From Syngnathus acus (Eukaryota; Chordata; Actinopteri; Syngnathiformes; Syngnathidae): a DNA stretch of 64,000 nucleotides. Both the position numbers and the translations under genes were made by a program. Below are positions 41,060-54,700 of this stretch, piece after piece. The stretch is taken from NCBI RefSeq assembly GCF_901709675.1, contig NC_051097.1, positions 11,386,039 to 11,450,038 on the forward strand. Reading direction: 5' to 3'. How positions within the stretch are numbered: position 1 is the stretch's first letter; every line of letters starts with the position of its first letter. A model generated the notes under the pieces. It made no database searches, was not told the DNA's origin, and worked only from the letters and a program-made list of their open reading frames with translations.

Positions 41060-44000
41060 CTGCAGTGGAATTGGGAAGTGTGTGTGTGTGTATATGTGTG
41101 TGCGCATGCGCTGTGGTGCAGTACGCAGTGGGACGCAGTGGAGAACACAGTCAGCAGCTTCTCAAGTCGCAGTGGTGACATGGAAGAAGAAGAGGAGGAG
41201 GTACCCAAAAACCTTTTGGTTCTGGTACCTTGTGCAGGTCGGGCATGAGGTCCTGGTAGAGCGAGCGGATCAACATGTCCAAGGTCCGCTGACGCTTCTG
41301 GGCAAACGTCGGCGTCTCCAGTGTGGCTTTCTCTCCGTTGATTACTGTGTGAAGAAATCGCATTGATTGACGTGGCTCCTCAATCCACTATAACAAAAAT
41401 AAATATATACAAAACAATCTTACGTTTGACTAATAAAAAGTCCCTGAATTCGTGGTGATCCGTAAAGACCGGCGGCGACGGCAGAGGCGGTCCAAACAGC
41501 GGGACGCTCTCCTCGGAAAAAATCTTCAACCTGCAACGAGAGAGAACGGAAATAGTCACCCAAAAAATAAGAATGATAAAAACACCACTTGGAAATTTTT
41601 GTGAGGTGCTCGCTTACCTGTAACTGTCAGTCTGGCAATTATAGCGAACTAACGCAAAAATATCTGCGCACGCGCGAGTGAAGGAAACACGGACAAGAAC
41701 AGAGACGAAGCGGCCCAAGCGGCCGGCGCTTCGCAAGGATACGGGTGAAGTGCGAGCGGATCATGGACGGCTTGAAGGACGACGACGCCTCGTCGCCCTC
41801 CTGGAACACGATGGTCACTATGTCGTTTCCGATGTGGCGCTTGCGCTCCACCTGCGGCAGGGGGCGACAAAAACACCGGAGTCATAAATGCCGAAAGGGC
41901 GTAATGTGAGCACACGCGCACCTGTTGTTTGTTCTCTTTGGAGTAGGGCAACATAGTGGACACGTGGAACATGAGCTCGTGGCCCTGATACACCGTGTAG
42001 ATGGACTTGATCCCCGTAGTGTCGTCTGCAACAACGAGCAAGCCGCTCAAACAATGCCGTGCTCTTCCTAGCTAGCTCGCGAACGGATTAGCTTAGCATA
42101 GCAAAACACCACTTACTCTTGGTGTCCAGGCCTCCCCGATAGCCGGCCCAACCCTGCAAGGTTATGCTGTCGCCGAGGAGCTTGAGGAACTTATCGAAGC
42201 TCTCGCTGCCCATTTCTACAGGTGACAGACAAATGGCGTGGGAATAATGTTTCGCCAAGCGGGGAACCATTTGAGCGTTTACCATTGCTGAACATCTCGT
42301 CGTCCGTGAGCTGTCCGTCTTTAGCAAACAGGACGCCGAATTTAAAGTTGACGGAGCCCTGCGGAAAGGTTACACTCATCATGAAAGCCGTGGAAAAATA
42401 AAAAAAGATATATATACAAATCACAGTAAGCGCCATCTTTTACCTCCTGCTCCTCCAACACGAGCAGATCCTGAGGAGCAGAAAACACAAAGGTTAGCTA
42501 CGGTGGCTATCGCTACATGACGTGACTTTCACGACTTGACATGATGCTACGAGTGCGCTTGAACGTCCCGCTCACCTTCTGAATGTCGGGGTTGAGGATC
42601 TCCCGCGGGCCTTTCTCAAACCTGTCCATGTTCATGGCGCTGGCACCACGCAAGAGAAGAAAAGGGAAGAGAAGAGCAGCGTGGGGCAAATAGCCTGAAG
42701 GCACTCTGAGCAAAATGCTAAGCCACTCGGCCTTTAACATGCGGACATTTTCACAAAGCACCACGGTTGACTGCGTGCGTTCCAATATTGATGAGTGTGT
42801 GTGTGTGTGTCCGTTTGCTTTTTTTTTTAATCCATTCCCAACACATTTCATTTTGCTGTCTGAGTTTGAGCAAGCGTCTCCTCACCTGAGGATGGACTTG
42901 ACCGATAGTGTTTTGGTGGGGCTGTAAGGGAGGCTGATCTTCAGGGTGCCCTGTGCACGCATTAACCACAAAGAAAAGAATGCAACGTTAAATCCACCGC
43001 CAACAAAATGTGACTCGCACAATGTTGCCAGAATGCTGAGTCATGGTGGTCTGATGTATGTACACCTCCATCCATGACTCAAGATGTTGATCAACATGAG
43101 CACACCGAAGCAGGCGCTAAGCTAGCGGACATTTAGTGGGTCAATACCGTTTTCCTCCAGAGGATGGCTCGGTACTGCGGAACCCGCTGGTTGTTCTGGT
43201 CGGACAGGACCACCGACAGGTAGAAGGGGTTCTTCTCCGCATCCGTGCCCACGTAGTTTTGGTGCACTGAAACAAAAGAAATGAGTAAAATACGTTACGC
43301 CTTGTACTAAGAGTTGAACGACTTTGCCGTGTTTGGGATGCTGCTGCTGCTGCTGCAGCTGCTGTCGGCAGCGCATGTGACATTTTGTCCAACTGACCTT
43401 TCCCCAGGAAGTATTTAAAGAACCATCTGGTGTGGTACTCGGGATTTTCCAAGTGCACGTCGGTTCTCCTCCAGGTACCGGGAGCGTAGTCCAAATTCTG
43501 CTTATCACACAAATGAGGCCCAAATAAGTCAGTCACTGAAGTGATACATGGAATAATAATTTTAAAATGTTTTGTTTGTTTTCTCGGGGGCGGTAGAAAT
43601 TCCACATGGTCGGTACCTCATCGGTGGAGCCATTCTCCACGCGGAAGCGCCCCGCCCTCTGAATGGCCCCGTCTGCGTCGCTGGATATCAGCTGCCGGGA
43701 GAACATCATTTTAAAAATGCCTACTACGAAAATGTTCTCACACACACGACTGACATTTTTCTCACAGCTGAAGAAACTGGACATCAGACTGAAGTACGCT
43801 CATTTGCGAGGTGTGTATGAGAGGTAATCCGCAAATATGCTTCTGATGGCTCCTCGCACACACACATGCACGCGCTGAGTAATGAGGAGGCTCACAAATA
43901 CACAAGAGGACAAAGAAGTACGGTGGATCATCATCACAATTGCGCTGCATGTTTGGTCGCTAGGCAACCGGACGTATCACTTGTGCCTTTTGACCATCAC

Positions 44001-47000
44001 CCCTGTCACCCACCCGCCCAATTAGCCCCTCCCTCCTTCTCAACAGAGACCATTGTGAAGACGCGGCGAGGCAAAGCGGCATGCCAGAGTTGGTTTTCAC
44101 GATTCCATTTTGTCTGTGACAATCTGTCCATATTATTGAAAGAAGTAAACAAACGTACAAGGTGATTATTGCTAACGAAAAGTAACTAACTAGTCATCAT
44201 AAAAAAAAAACAAGGAGCCACACGGGGCCCTGGAGCCGCAGGTTGCCGACCCTGGCTAATACAAGCACCAACGGGAATCTAGTTGGTTCTATTCAAGCGG
44301 CCATGCGTCCGAGTGTTTTGTCATTGCAGGCGAGCAGGTGGCCGCCCGGCTAATAAACAACGGCGCGGTGCGGCACGGCGCGTGTCCAAGACCTGGCAAC
44401 ATCCATATTGATGCAGGCGGGAAAAAGGGCAGAGTTGCCCAGCCAGCGCTGCCGTTCCATTTCAAACTGTAAAGTGCATGAGGAAGCTGTCTATCCCACC
44501 CCCATCTTCCTCGTGCAACATTAAGCATCTAATGGTGGGATAATGGAGGGGAAGCTGACTGAGTCTTTCCTCGCCATCCGTACGGAGGAGGCAAAGCCAT
44601 CGCCTTCCACCGACCGGGCTGGACGTTTTAACAAGAGAGACGCACACAAATCAAGTCTTTGAATTATGCAACACCAGAGTGGAGCCTTCCTGGCGCGGAG
44701 AGACTACACCAAACAAATACAGCGGAACAGAATTGAAATTGTTTCGTGAAGCCGAAAGGTTGACAAAATCCGCTCGTGTTTTTCACGGAAGGAATGAAAA
44801 TGCAATCGACTGGTCGCAGCTGCAGGATGACATCATTTCTATTCTGTGCAATATCAAAGTGACGCCGATTGAAATTCTTTTTCCGTGAATAAAGCCACCT
44901 TCTGCTCATTTCAATTAGCCGGTCTATGGTGTTTTGTATGATATGTTAGCATTAAGCTAGCACGATTTGTATCCCTTTGGCATCACCCCTGACGTCATTT
45001 CTGCGGGGAGGTGACAAAGCTGTGCTAAATGACTACATTTGGCGTCTTGTTATTGATATGGGATCTCATCAGCGGACATGTGGATGCAGCCTCACCATTC
45101 CCCGGAGAAGGAGGGCACTGGGATAAATGACGTGACATTGGCAGGGTGTGGCCGTGCGGATGGCCCTCGGGGGACTTGGGGGGGGGGCAGATGTGTCACA
45201 GCATGGCGCTGGGCATCGTCTGCTTTACAAGATGATTTATGTATTGCAGTTGCAGTGAGACCAGACAGCCAGCCCCATTTGCTCCTCTGCCCTCATTAGC
45301 TCATTCGTTTCATGCGACGTGCATTTCTGGCGCTTTGCCTTCCTTTGTAATCAATATGCATTTGTTTCATCAAAAACAACAGTTTCTCATCCAAAATGGA
45401 GAAAATGAGATGTTTGTGAAACCAAACGTGCCTTTAAAGATTTTTCTGCTGGGGTGAAAACTATCAAACACTTTTACAGTGACTTTGCTTCATTGTTTTT
45501 CTATTTTTACAGTATCAGAAAAGCAGAGGTAGTTCATATTGATAACTGCGGAATCATCTGCTCCGTGTTTCATGTCCTGCAGGAAGCAATTTTCTTGTTT
45601 GTGTCAACACCAGAAAAAGCAAAGATAGAAGTGAACATGCGGAATTCGAGCGCCTGCTGCGGCCCAACTCAGCAGGCGTCCTCGGGTGTCAGACGTGCAC
45701 ACACGCGCGCACACACGCACGTCGGCTGGAGAGTCATCCAAAGTGACAAAGCGGACAAAAAGCCTTCGAGGCAATGATGCCGGTTTGGTGGCGGCCAGCA
45801 GACGGGTGCGACGTTTGTTTCCGTCGTTTTGAAATCGAAAAATAACAATAACACAATGCTAGCAAGCTAGGCTAGTCTTCGTCCATTGTAGCAGTTGTGT
45901 CGTTTTACTGCAACAGTCGTCTTGAGAGAGCCGATGGATTTTCTTTAAGACTGTCAGTGACCTCATCCTGACACAGCACTGTCACACACATATGCGCCCA
46001 CCCCGAGTGAAGCGTCCGTCTGTCGGTGCTGATTGGCAGCGTGCGCTTTCCCCTCCAGGCTAATCTGGTCCAGAAATGAGCGTCCTCCCAGGAAGCATAG
46101 CAAGAAGCAATAGTGACTCAACAGCTTCGTAGGACCCCGCAACAGCTTTCTTGCATACTTCCTTTCATGCCGGCCGCGTCACAGCGACAACACGAATCAA
46201 GTGCGGGGGAAGACGAGGCAGCGGCGGTGGGCACGGACCACGCCCAGTGCACGCTGACTCATCCGCCCACAGCGGCCGGCCCGTCTGTCCGGGTCAGTCC
46301 AGTGAAGGAGAGCAGGACAAAGACGAGGGAGAGCAACAAAGCTACCCCTAGATTTGCCGGAGACGTCGCAGCAAACCATGCTTACGATGAAATACGATTC
46401 GCTCCGATTGCAACGCCGTGCGGCAATTAGCAAACGATACATTCCCAGTACGCCACACCGTTCATTCCCTTTTCAGTACGATACTTTTCCGATTTCAGAT
46501 TGACTGGAGGTTTACTCCAGATGCGATTTTCCAATAGGCCTCTCTCCTGACGAGCGAGCGCCGCTGTCTCAATCCATAATCAGTACGGTTGACGGTGGCT
46601 ATGACTCACCAGCTCCACAGAGCCGTAGTGCTTCCTGCTGAAGTCTCCACGCCGGCACCCCAAGTCCTCCGAGGCTGAGCTGCAAGACAAACACACGCTG
46701 GGTAAAGACAAAATCTCTTGATACATGATGATGATGGCAAAAACTTTGATTTCAAGGCAAAATGAATCCATTGAAAATCAATGTATGACATTTATGGCCA
46801 TTTTATTTTGGTTTTGGTGGGAAATGATGTTGCTGTTCTTTTCAATGCGTGAATAAAAGAGATGACAATGGTTGAGAAAGAACCAGCTCACGCCACGCCA
46901 CGCCACCCCACCCCCGACCGCCCTGCTCAGGTTCCTCGTGGAAATGGAGGCGCTTATATATAATGCACGCTCGGAGCTTTTTCCAGCCTCACTCACATCC

Positions 47001-50000
47001 AGTGGGCGGGTCGGACCCGGCCGGCCACTACGCCCGCGCTCCTTTTTCAAGATGAAACGACAGCAGAGAGGCTCACTCATGAAAAAGACGTCTCCCGTTG
47101 CAGCAGTTGCCGCCAAGATGCGGTGACTCATTAGCGCCCCCGCTATAGCGCGATAAAAATATATCGTATGTCTGCTGTGTACTCCGTTTGTATGGCATCG
47201 CTACTCTGCGTGCGTTCGAGTCGCTTGAGGGCTCAAACACACCGTAGTGTTTACGCCGCTCAATGACATGTTAGCATTTCGCTAACTTTGGTTAGACAAA
47301 ATTTTTCGTTCTGTTTTGTTTTACGGATCAGTTCTATAGTAAACTTCATCTGGGGGTGACAAAGAAAAAAACTGAAGCAAACACACTTGGCCTCTTTTTT
47401 GGTAAATTCTTCCTTTTGGTCCTGTCATGTCGTTACAAGATGGCCGCCTATTTCTTCATACACAAAGGTCAAAAGTTGCAATGACATTGCAGCAAAGCCC
47501 CACACGGAGGAGCTGTCACACACACCTCTGCTACGACTGCGACACAACCTCACAAGCCGCAAAATCTAAAAACAAGGTGGCGGAATAAAGTTCACACATT
47601 CATCCAGTCGCTATCGTGTTGTTAGCTAACAGAGGAACCATAATGCCAAAAATAACGTGCACATGAAAAAAAACCCCAGCATTTTTCCTGGGATGATTTT
47701 GGGCAAACACATTTCGTTTCATGACAGGCGGCGCTGCTGATGCCGTTGGAACACTGTCGCTAACCAAAACAGCAGCACCTCCAGAATCTGTTCAGACATT
47801 CTTGCCTGTTCGTGATACTGACACAGCCCAGTTGTTTGATTGAATAGCTGCTGCAGACCAAAAGTGGGGTGGAAAAAAAAACACAGTAGTTGTACTTTCG
47901 CCGAATGGCAAGACAGTTTTGCACATCAAGCATGCGTCACAAAAAAGCACACGTTGCCTTCGTGGTGTCCAAACTCCAGCAGCACGGCGCTGATTGAATT
48001 AACTTCCATGAGTGGAACGCAAACCTCGCTGGCGCATGTAAGACGAGCACGAGGAGGCGCATACATGCAACAGATGCAAGGTGCAAACAACAGCGGGGGT
48101 TGCACAACGTATGAGAAACATGGTGGCTTTTTACCGCTGATTGAAAGTCAACAGTTTACTGGATGCTGGATCCACGCTGTTCATGTCTACTCCAACAGAC
48201 TGGTGGAAAAGGGGGAATAAAAAAAGAAGAAAAAAACGAGCCCCCCTACTCCTCCATGCAAACTCGTCCTCTCCTGGTATTGCTTCTTCTTGTTGTTCTC
48301 CGGCGCCCTGCTAAGCGAGCAGCATCCTCATCCTCATCATCTGTGCACACTGCGGCGCCCGCCCGCCGACACTGGCTGATCCAAAACGGGGGAAAAAAAA
48401 AAAAAAAGCCACTCTGCGAATTGGTGGCTCCGCAGCGCCCGAGGAGAGGAGAGTGCGTTCAGTGCCGCATGCCGCCCTCCCTCTGACCCCCTTGCATGTG
48501 TGTGTGAACGCGACACTTTTCGGCTGCTGGCTCTGTGGGAGTGGAAAAGGCACCCGGTCCACAGCAGAAATCACCCCCCTCCCCCCTGTGACGTCAAGCT
48601 TTTCTCTTTGCACTTAACATTCGCCCAAAGTGATGTCAGGACGCCGGATGACATAATGGTATCCCGGACAGCGCGGCAGGAAACGAGGAAATGCAACGCA
48701 AAGTAAAGAAATAAAAAATCTTCCAGGATTTCAATGAATGAAGATGGACAGCAACAAGCGACCATTCAGCCAGTCAATAATCTATTCTGTCCATCCTCTA
48801 GTATCCTGCTCAAAACATCCACTGCATATTTTTACTATGCTAGCTCGATACTGCTGATGAAGAAAACTCACCTTGAAAAATGTGTCAAAAGTTAGATACA
48901 GTGACTTCATTTTCATCAACAGTGAGACTCAAAAGTGAATACACACACAGGTGAAATGGAAGCTCAAGTACACTTGACACCATCACAAAAGCCCCCCCCC
49001 ACACAGTAGAGGTGAGCGCATGCAGGAATTCTCAGCTCAGGCTAGACGCCACTGGGCTGCTGCTCATCAATATTTCATCAACAGAATACCCCCCCCCCCC
49101 TCGTGCGTGATGGGAAAACACCCAAAGCTACGCGAGCGGCGACTTCTTCTCGTCTTTGTCATGACACCCGAGCGGCAGAGTGGCGAGGCTGCCGAAAATA
49201 GCGCCTTTTGTTAGCCTGCCGTCGGAATCCTTCGACAAGCAGACTAATTAGACCCCAGGGCCGAGCTTACGCACAACAATGCGCCCCCTTACGCCGACGA
49301 CCGTCGTCGTGACCTTTGCGTCGGCGTCAACGAGGAGGTCGCGTAAGAAAGTCGCTTGGCCACGGCAACTCTGGGGACGGCAATTTGTTTCTCATGGCGA
49401 CAACGGTATGCGCTAATTGAGGAATTGTTCCATTTTGAATGGAGCGCATTGTGGCCTTTTTGTCCCTTCAACACCACCATAGCAAAAAACAAACCAGTTG
49501 ACATGGACAATGTAGCCAAACGTGGCCTTTTGAGGCTTTCATATTAAAAGAAGCGCAACATGAACATTGTTGGAATATCGCCCGCTACGATTCATTTTAG
49601 AGAAAAAGAAAAACTGGCTGGGGTCAATATGTTTTCGCTCCGTCGATAGGTAGCAGCTGACAGCGGTCAAATCCGCCACCAGGGGGCTTTGTTTCGCAGA
49701 TCAATTGAGTGCTTTCGCCTTGAAGGCTGAGTTTGACATTTTGAAAGTAACCTTCACGCCGGTGAGCGGACGAGCTGGCCGACGCGAACCATGAAGCCTT
49801 TGATAAGACAAAAAAAAAAACTTTGGCCCTTGATGGCCACCGTACTTGGACCTTTTGGTCATTTCAGGCCACCGTACTATTCGTGCTGGTTAGGTCAATC
49901 AAACAAAAGTTGGCCTGTTGCCCATCGAGCGTCAAATGCCAGAGGGTTGCCGGGGAAAATGTCATCGAGCGCAATTACCCAAATGACATTTGAATTGCTT

Positions 50001-51713
50001 TTGGTGCCCTCCGTTAGCATGAGTGTGCTAGCGCCAACAAGACCAATTTTAGAGCAGCAACAGTAACAATATTCGCCTATGGCTAAAGATAATAGAATAT
50101 TGGATAAGATAATATTGGATGCAAAAGCATACGTTTAAATGAAATGTTGCTTTCCTTGAAGACTAAGTCGTTTATGAGGTTTCATTAATGACTCTTAAAA
50201 ATGTTTTAAATATATTTATGTTTAGTGTTGACCCTGTAATTGACTTGCCTGCCGGTTTGGGTCTCAATCGTTTGATAGAGCCTGCCTTCTTGTGGTAAAA
50301 ATCTTTCATTACAGCCAAATCACATCAGTTCATCTTGTTTGAAAATGTGTCCAACAATCAATCAATCCTGCAACTGAACCCTAAGCCTGTTACATATACA
50401 TTTTTCATTTTCTTATCTATTACATTTTACTCAAACTATTATTAAAAAATCCACAGCATGAATGAGCAAAAAACAATCCTTAACCAGATGCTTGTTAAAA
50501 ATGAACTGAAATAAAATAAAAACGGAAAATAAAACCTGACAAACTGCTTTAAATTAGTCGAAACTGAACTGAGACCAAAGTCAAAGCGAAATATTAATAA
50601 CTTCAAGGAAACATCTGTAACGGCCGACCTTGAAGCAAAACACACACGCGCACACGTGACCAAGAGCAGCTTTGAAGCGCTGCTGACCTCGAGCGCCAAG
50701 CCAACTGTCATTTGGGGGCGAGGGCGGGGTCACCACCAGGGGGCGTATGCCACAGACACTCCCACCCGCTCACCCACCCGCTTGCTCACTCTCTTTGCGT
50801 CATCGGCGGTTGAAAAGCATCCAAAAGCCTCCCAGCGTCCGCTGGCCCGGTTCCAGCCGACGAGAACGGCCAATGTTTTTCCAGCCTTCCCTTTTTGCTT
50901 TTTCATTCGGTGAGAGCGAGCGAGCGAGCGAGCGAGCGAGCGAGCGAGGCTCTAAATGGAAGCAGATGTCGCCAACGACGAGCAAACGTCGACGCGGCGC
51001 TCCAATCAAAGCGTTCGGGCTTGCTGGCCTTTCGTCTTCTAGCTCATAATTTGCGTCTATGTTTCTGGGCGAAGGAAGCGTTTGGCTCACGAGCAGAAAG
51101 AGCCCTCAGACTTTGCAAAGGATCCCAACCTACTCCTAAAAGAGACCCCAACCTTAATCTAAACACCTCCAACATTGCCCAAACTTTCCATTTCAGCATT
51201 CTTGCGGTTCTGCTAATTAGCATTTTCCTATTTTGCAAAAATTGTGATCTTTGCTGCCATCTTGTGGCATCTATAAGCAATTACAATTCCATGTGTTTAA
51301 TTGAGAGGGGGGGGGGGTGTTGTGGCATGGCTCGGTCTATTCAGTGGTGCAGCCAGTGACACCCCCTCAGTGTCCCCGTGCGCTTGACGGTTGGGTGCCC
51401 TCATCCCTGATTGGACGAGCAGGTAACCCCCACCCTGCCCCCCCCCCGGACAAAACGAAGCATGACTTGACATCCGCTCTGCAGCAGTTAAGGTGTGCAA
51501 AAAAACGCGATACTTGGATGTTTTTGTGAGCAGAAGTGGCGAGCAAAATGCTCCACACATTGGTGCCACATGGCAGAGTGAACATTGGTCCTGGTTCTGG
51601 TCCTCCTTAAAGGAAGGCAAGCAGAAAGAGCTGAGCTGAGCCGAGCCGAGCCGAGCCTACCTGGTAATCTCGAAGCTGCAGCCCTTGCGGAGGAGCAGCG
51701 CTCTCTTCCGCAT
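35874..51713 (-). CDS. garnl3: GTPase-activating Rap/Ran-GAP domain-like protein 3
   Basis: GARNL3 is a predicted Rap-type GTPase activator with a C-terminal CNH (citron-homology) domain. Exons: 51661-51713, 46610-46679, 43617-43691, 43398-43497, 43148-43266, 42886-42950, 42576-42639, 42444-42470, 42283-42358, 42117-42215, 41922-42025, 41743-41851, 41618-41663, 41424-41530, 41229-41344, 40617-40721, 40471-40545, 40278-40392, 40024-40050, 39793-39903, 39101-39217, 38875-39032, 38639-38797, 38361-38427, 38183-38290, 37833-37951, 37352-37487, 37219-37278, 36310-36537, 36112-36235, 35874-36024. They sum to 3090 nt, 1029 residues (human about 1013). The Rap-GAP domain spans about 190-400. It includes FKFGVLFAKDGQLTDDEM and VERKRHIGNDIVTIVFQ, whose Asn (about 293) matches the catalytic Asn thumb of Rap1GAP. 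The CNH region spans about 445-800 (VVCADSWGQSLLVATD, VNFVAAIDVYEDGEAGLLL, EIRLVVNGNLVYTAVVP). The tail is Ser-rich. The start exon at 51713 is the least certain; it restores the frame and joins S-S to ASEDLGCRRG. Confidence 0.93.
37219..37278 (-). other. garnl3: 60-nt in-frame garnl3 exon, likely alternative cassette
   Basis: Twenty codons (D-SIRIPYGTKLSLYTSKDAE-G) are bounded by a CAG acceptor and a GTATCG donor. Both ends have phase 1, so skipping joins LGDG directly to ESACKHIFKIPL, which looks like the mammalian arrangement. I do not recall this block in mammalian GARNL3. Confidence 0.6.
38553..38638 (+). repeat. (ACGC)n microsatellite, about 86 bp, at a garnl3 splice donor
   Basis: On the minus strand this is (GTGC)n starting at the donor GTGCGT, directly after exon 38639-38797. 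The repeat fills the first 86 bases of that intron. Confidence 0.95.
46680..51660 (-). other. garnl3: garnl3 intron 1
   Basis: This is by far the longest garnl3 intron (about 5 kb). It shows simple repeats: poly-C runs near 48990 and 49090, a (GAGC)n run at 50917-50947, and CTCF-like motifs at about 49675 and 50733-50747. No convincing exon was found. Regulatory elements are plausible, since first introns often hold them, but none can be named. Confidence 0.6.
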
Positions 51714-54700
51714 GATGCCTTTGTCTCTGCCGAGGTAAACATTTTTATCCGAATTCATGAGCGCGCACTCAGTGAACTCCTTCCCCAAAAGTCCCCCCCC
51801 TAAAAAAAATTTTTTTTAAATCCTTTGCGGCTGAAAGTGATCTTGCAGACTTTCTCCTCCCTCCTCCTCCCTCTTCTTCTTCTTCAGACAGGACAAAAAG
51901 GTTTGGTGAGGGAGCCGACGAGCGCGCACCGTCGCCGGCCAGTCAACGCCTCCATGCGAGCTTTCGGGGAACTGAGGAGTGAGGCTGAGGGCGGACGGGC
52001 GGGGGGCAGTTGGGGCTTTCCAGGCGCGAGCGACCGAGGGGTAGCGAGTTGCTCCCTAGCTGGGGACAACTACGCTGCCTCCGTACACAGAGACGTGAGA
52101 AAGTGAGCGAGCGAGAGAGAGCGAGAAAGAGAGAGAGCGAGAAAGAGAGAGAGAGAGGCCACATTCTTAGTGCACCTGGACAATTTTATGCTGTCTTTTC
52201 GGGGTTGGTATAAAAATTGTTTTTGTTTTGCAATCTGTCAGATTTTGTCAAGCTTGACATTACAGCGTGTTGAACTTGAACCTTTCGACTTGTTAGCATT
52301 TAGTCAGTCTTTTGTGCAATTTTGACCTTCTAAGTGTGGTTCCCTTTTTTGTTTTGGAGGTGTCACAAAAGCAGAAAAAAAATATTGCATCACCGTTTCC
52401 TGACACAAATACTCTCCGCTTTTTTGCTGGGCCGCTAATGACTATGGAAGAGAAAAAGCTTTTAATAGCTTTGCCGGCGAGCGCCGTTGCGTAAAGAGCA
52501 GATGCCTGCCGGCTGCCGCCCCCTCGTCGCATTTCTCGGCCGGCCGCTAAATCGTCGTAAACAAGCGCTTTGCGTGCAAGGAGCAACAACAGAAGAAAAG
52601 AAAATCAACTTGGCACCAAATGAAGAACGCAGCGGGAGACGCCCCATCCGTTGGATACGTCACGAGTGTGCTCCGACTTTTGGTTTTGAAACGTGGGCAT
52701 GACGCTAGAGATGCCAAAAAGAAAAGGGCAAAACTCACAAGGCGCTGCTGTAGGCCACATCTCACACCACGACGCTCACAGGCAGATGCCACGCCATCTT
52801 GTGATGTCACTCACGAGGCCGCGTCCCTTAAAAAAGCACACGTCAAACACGTGAGAACTACAGTACAGACACAAAATACACTCAAGTGTATAAACCATTT
52901 GATTTCTTTACCTTTATTTTTTTTTATTATTAACAACTTGCTGTGATTCTGCAAAAAATTCAAGAGCTGCAATACTTAGCTCGAGATGGACCTGCTGGCA
53001 AATTTCCATGGCTCCAGCACTTTACGGAGAATGGCACGTTTTGCATAAACAGTGAAAAGTTGACCATTTTAAAGGTTGATTCAAAGTCACCTGCAAATGT
53101 TTTGGTGCATTTGAGGTTCATCCCGAGACTTCCTTGAGTCTGAAGCCCAACAGCCCGATTTGGAAGAATCTTGTTTAGAACAGCCAGTGAGTGAGTGAGT
53201 CAGAGGCCAAACATCTGCAGTGGCTTTTGTTTGCCCAGAACGCGCATGTGTGCACAAGTGCACACACACACACACCCGTGCGGTCATTATGTAGAGCGAG
53301 CGTGGGGCGCCTCGGTAATTGCCGAGCTCCCGCTCTCCATCCTGCTGCTGATGAGGCCTCTAATTGAAAGCGGATGTCACGGACACCTGGGCAGTGTCAG
53401 TCGGTGAGCGCAGTGCCATTAACGCTCGCTCGTCGGTCGCAATAAAACAATCAGACAGGAGCACGACAAGGATCAGGCAACGGCCGTCGCATCATGAGTG
53501 AAATGCGGCAAGCCAAGAGCTTGACTGTGCCGTGCGCGCTGTCGATTCCAGCCGATTACAAGTAAACCAATTACCGGGCCTTCCGGGATGCATCTACCTC
53601 CGTCCATTCCCAGCTAATCGGCACGAAGCCATTAGCATGTTGTATTGGTGGCTCCCAAAAAAAAAAACCCCGATAAGATAGCCAGAGCACATGAGAGAGA
53701 AAGTACATGAAAAACAAGCCAATGGCGGCCTTTTATCTCGCCATGGGCAAGCTAGATTAATTGCTAGCAAGAAAGCCAGCTAGCGAGTTACAGAGAGTTG
53801 CCGTCATTGAATTCAAGTCGAGTCTCACAAATACCAATTCAAACTCGAGGACGGTCTTTCAGAGATTTGAGGTCTTAAATAAAAAGTGACTTAAGTCTCG
53901 AGTCAAGATCATCATGCGACTGGCGTGCCCGGCAGCATCGGAGCTAATTAGCGCGCCGTTGCCATGCAAACCAAGGTGGGAAGGACGAGCGACTTTCGCC
54001 AAGGTCGCGGCGGCGGCCAAAGCCAACGTTTATCTCTCAGCAGATGACGACGACTCGGGGAGGAGGAAATTATCGGAAGGTGGCGCCGTTGACGGAGCGC
54101 TTGCGCAATGTGACGCAGCTATCAGATAAACTGCAAAAAATGGAGACCTTAAATGAAAAGGCATAAAATAGCCTTCCTGGAGATGATCTATCACTGTCCT
54201 TAGGCGTGTGCGTGCAAGATTGACGGCCGCAAATGGGCCACCATGTTTTGTGCATGCAGCGTCAGCTTCCCGCCAATCAATTCATCAGCCGCCAAAACGG
54301 AATAATAATCAGATTACCTTCAGCAGGGCGGAAAATGACTCACGAGCGACAGAATACGGGAAAGAAAACGACGGCAGCCAAATGTTTCATCGTCAGATTC
54401 GTCACGTGTCAATTATCACCGTATCGTTGAAGCGATTGTCGACTGATCGGTCAGTCCTGTAACAATTGTCATTTATCACGATATCAACTAATACACCCTC
54501 GTGAGGATTAAGTGAATAGAACAATGGATGGATGGATTTCTGCCAACACTGTTGACCACTGATGATGGCTCACTCACCTCGTTGGCCTTCGACCGTCAGC
54601 CGACGCGACGGCGCGTCATGGACAAAAACTTCAGCGCAGGTGTTCCTTTCCCTGGAACGGAGGAAAGTAAAGCAAACATCACTGGTCATCGCCTAATTCT

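Noticed and set aside
44220-44262. GGAGCCGCAGGTTGCCGACC stretch resembling a transposon end
   Set aside because: Similar words are common at the ends of fish DNA transposons, but no terminal inverted repeat or second end was found, so no element is called.
44679-44888. 69-codon plus-strand ORF in a garnl3 intron whose stop overlaps AATAAA
   Set aside because: Attractive as a small gene, but there is no promoter, no homology that I can recognise, and it is antisense to the intron. Chance is likely.
54570-54650. Minus-strand open stretch bounded by TTCCAG and GAG|GTGAGT upstream of garnl3
   Set aside because: It looks like an exon, but no upstream or downstream partner keeps a frame with garnl3, and the encoded residues resemble nothing known to me. 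The garnl3 model is already in frame without it.
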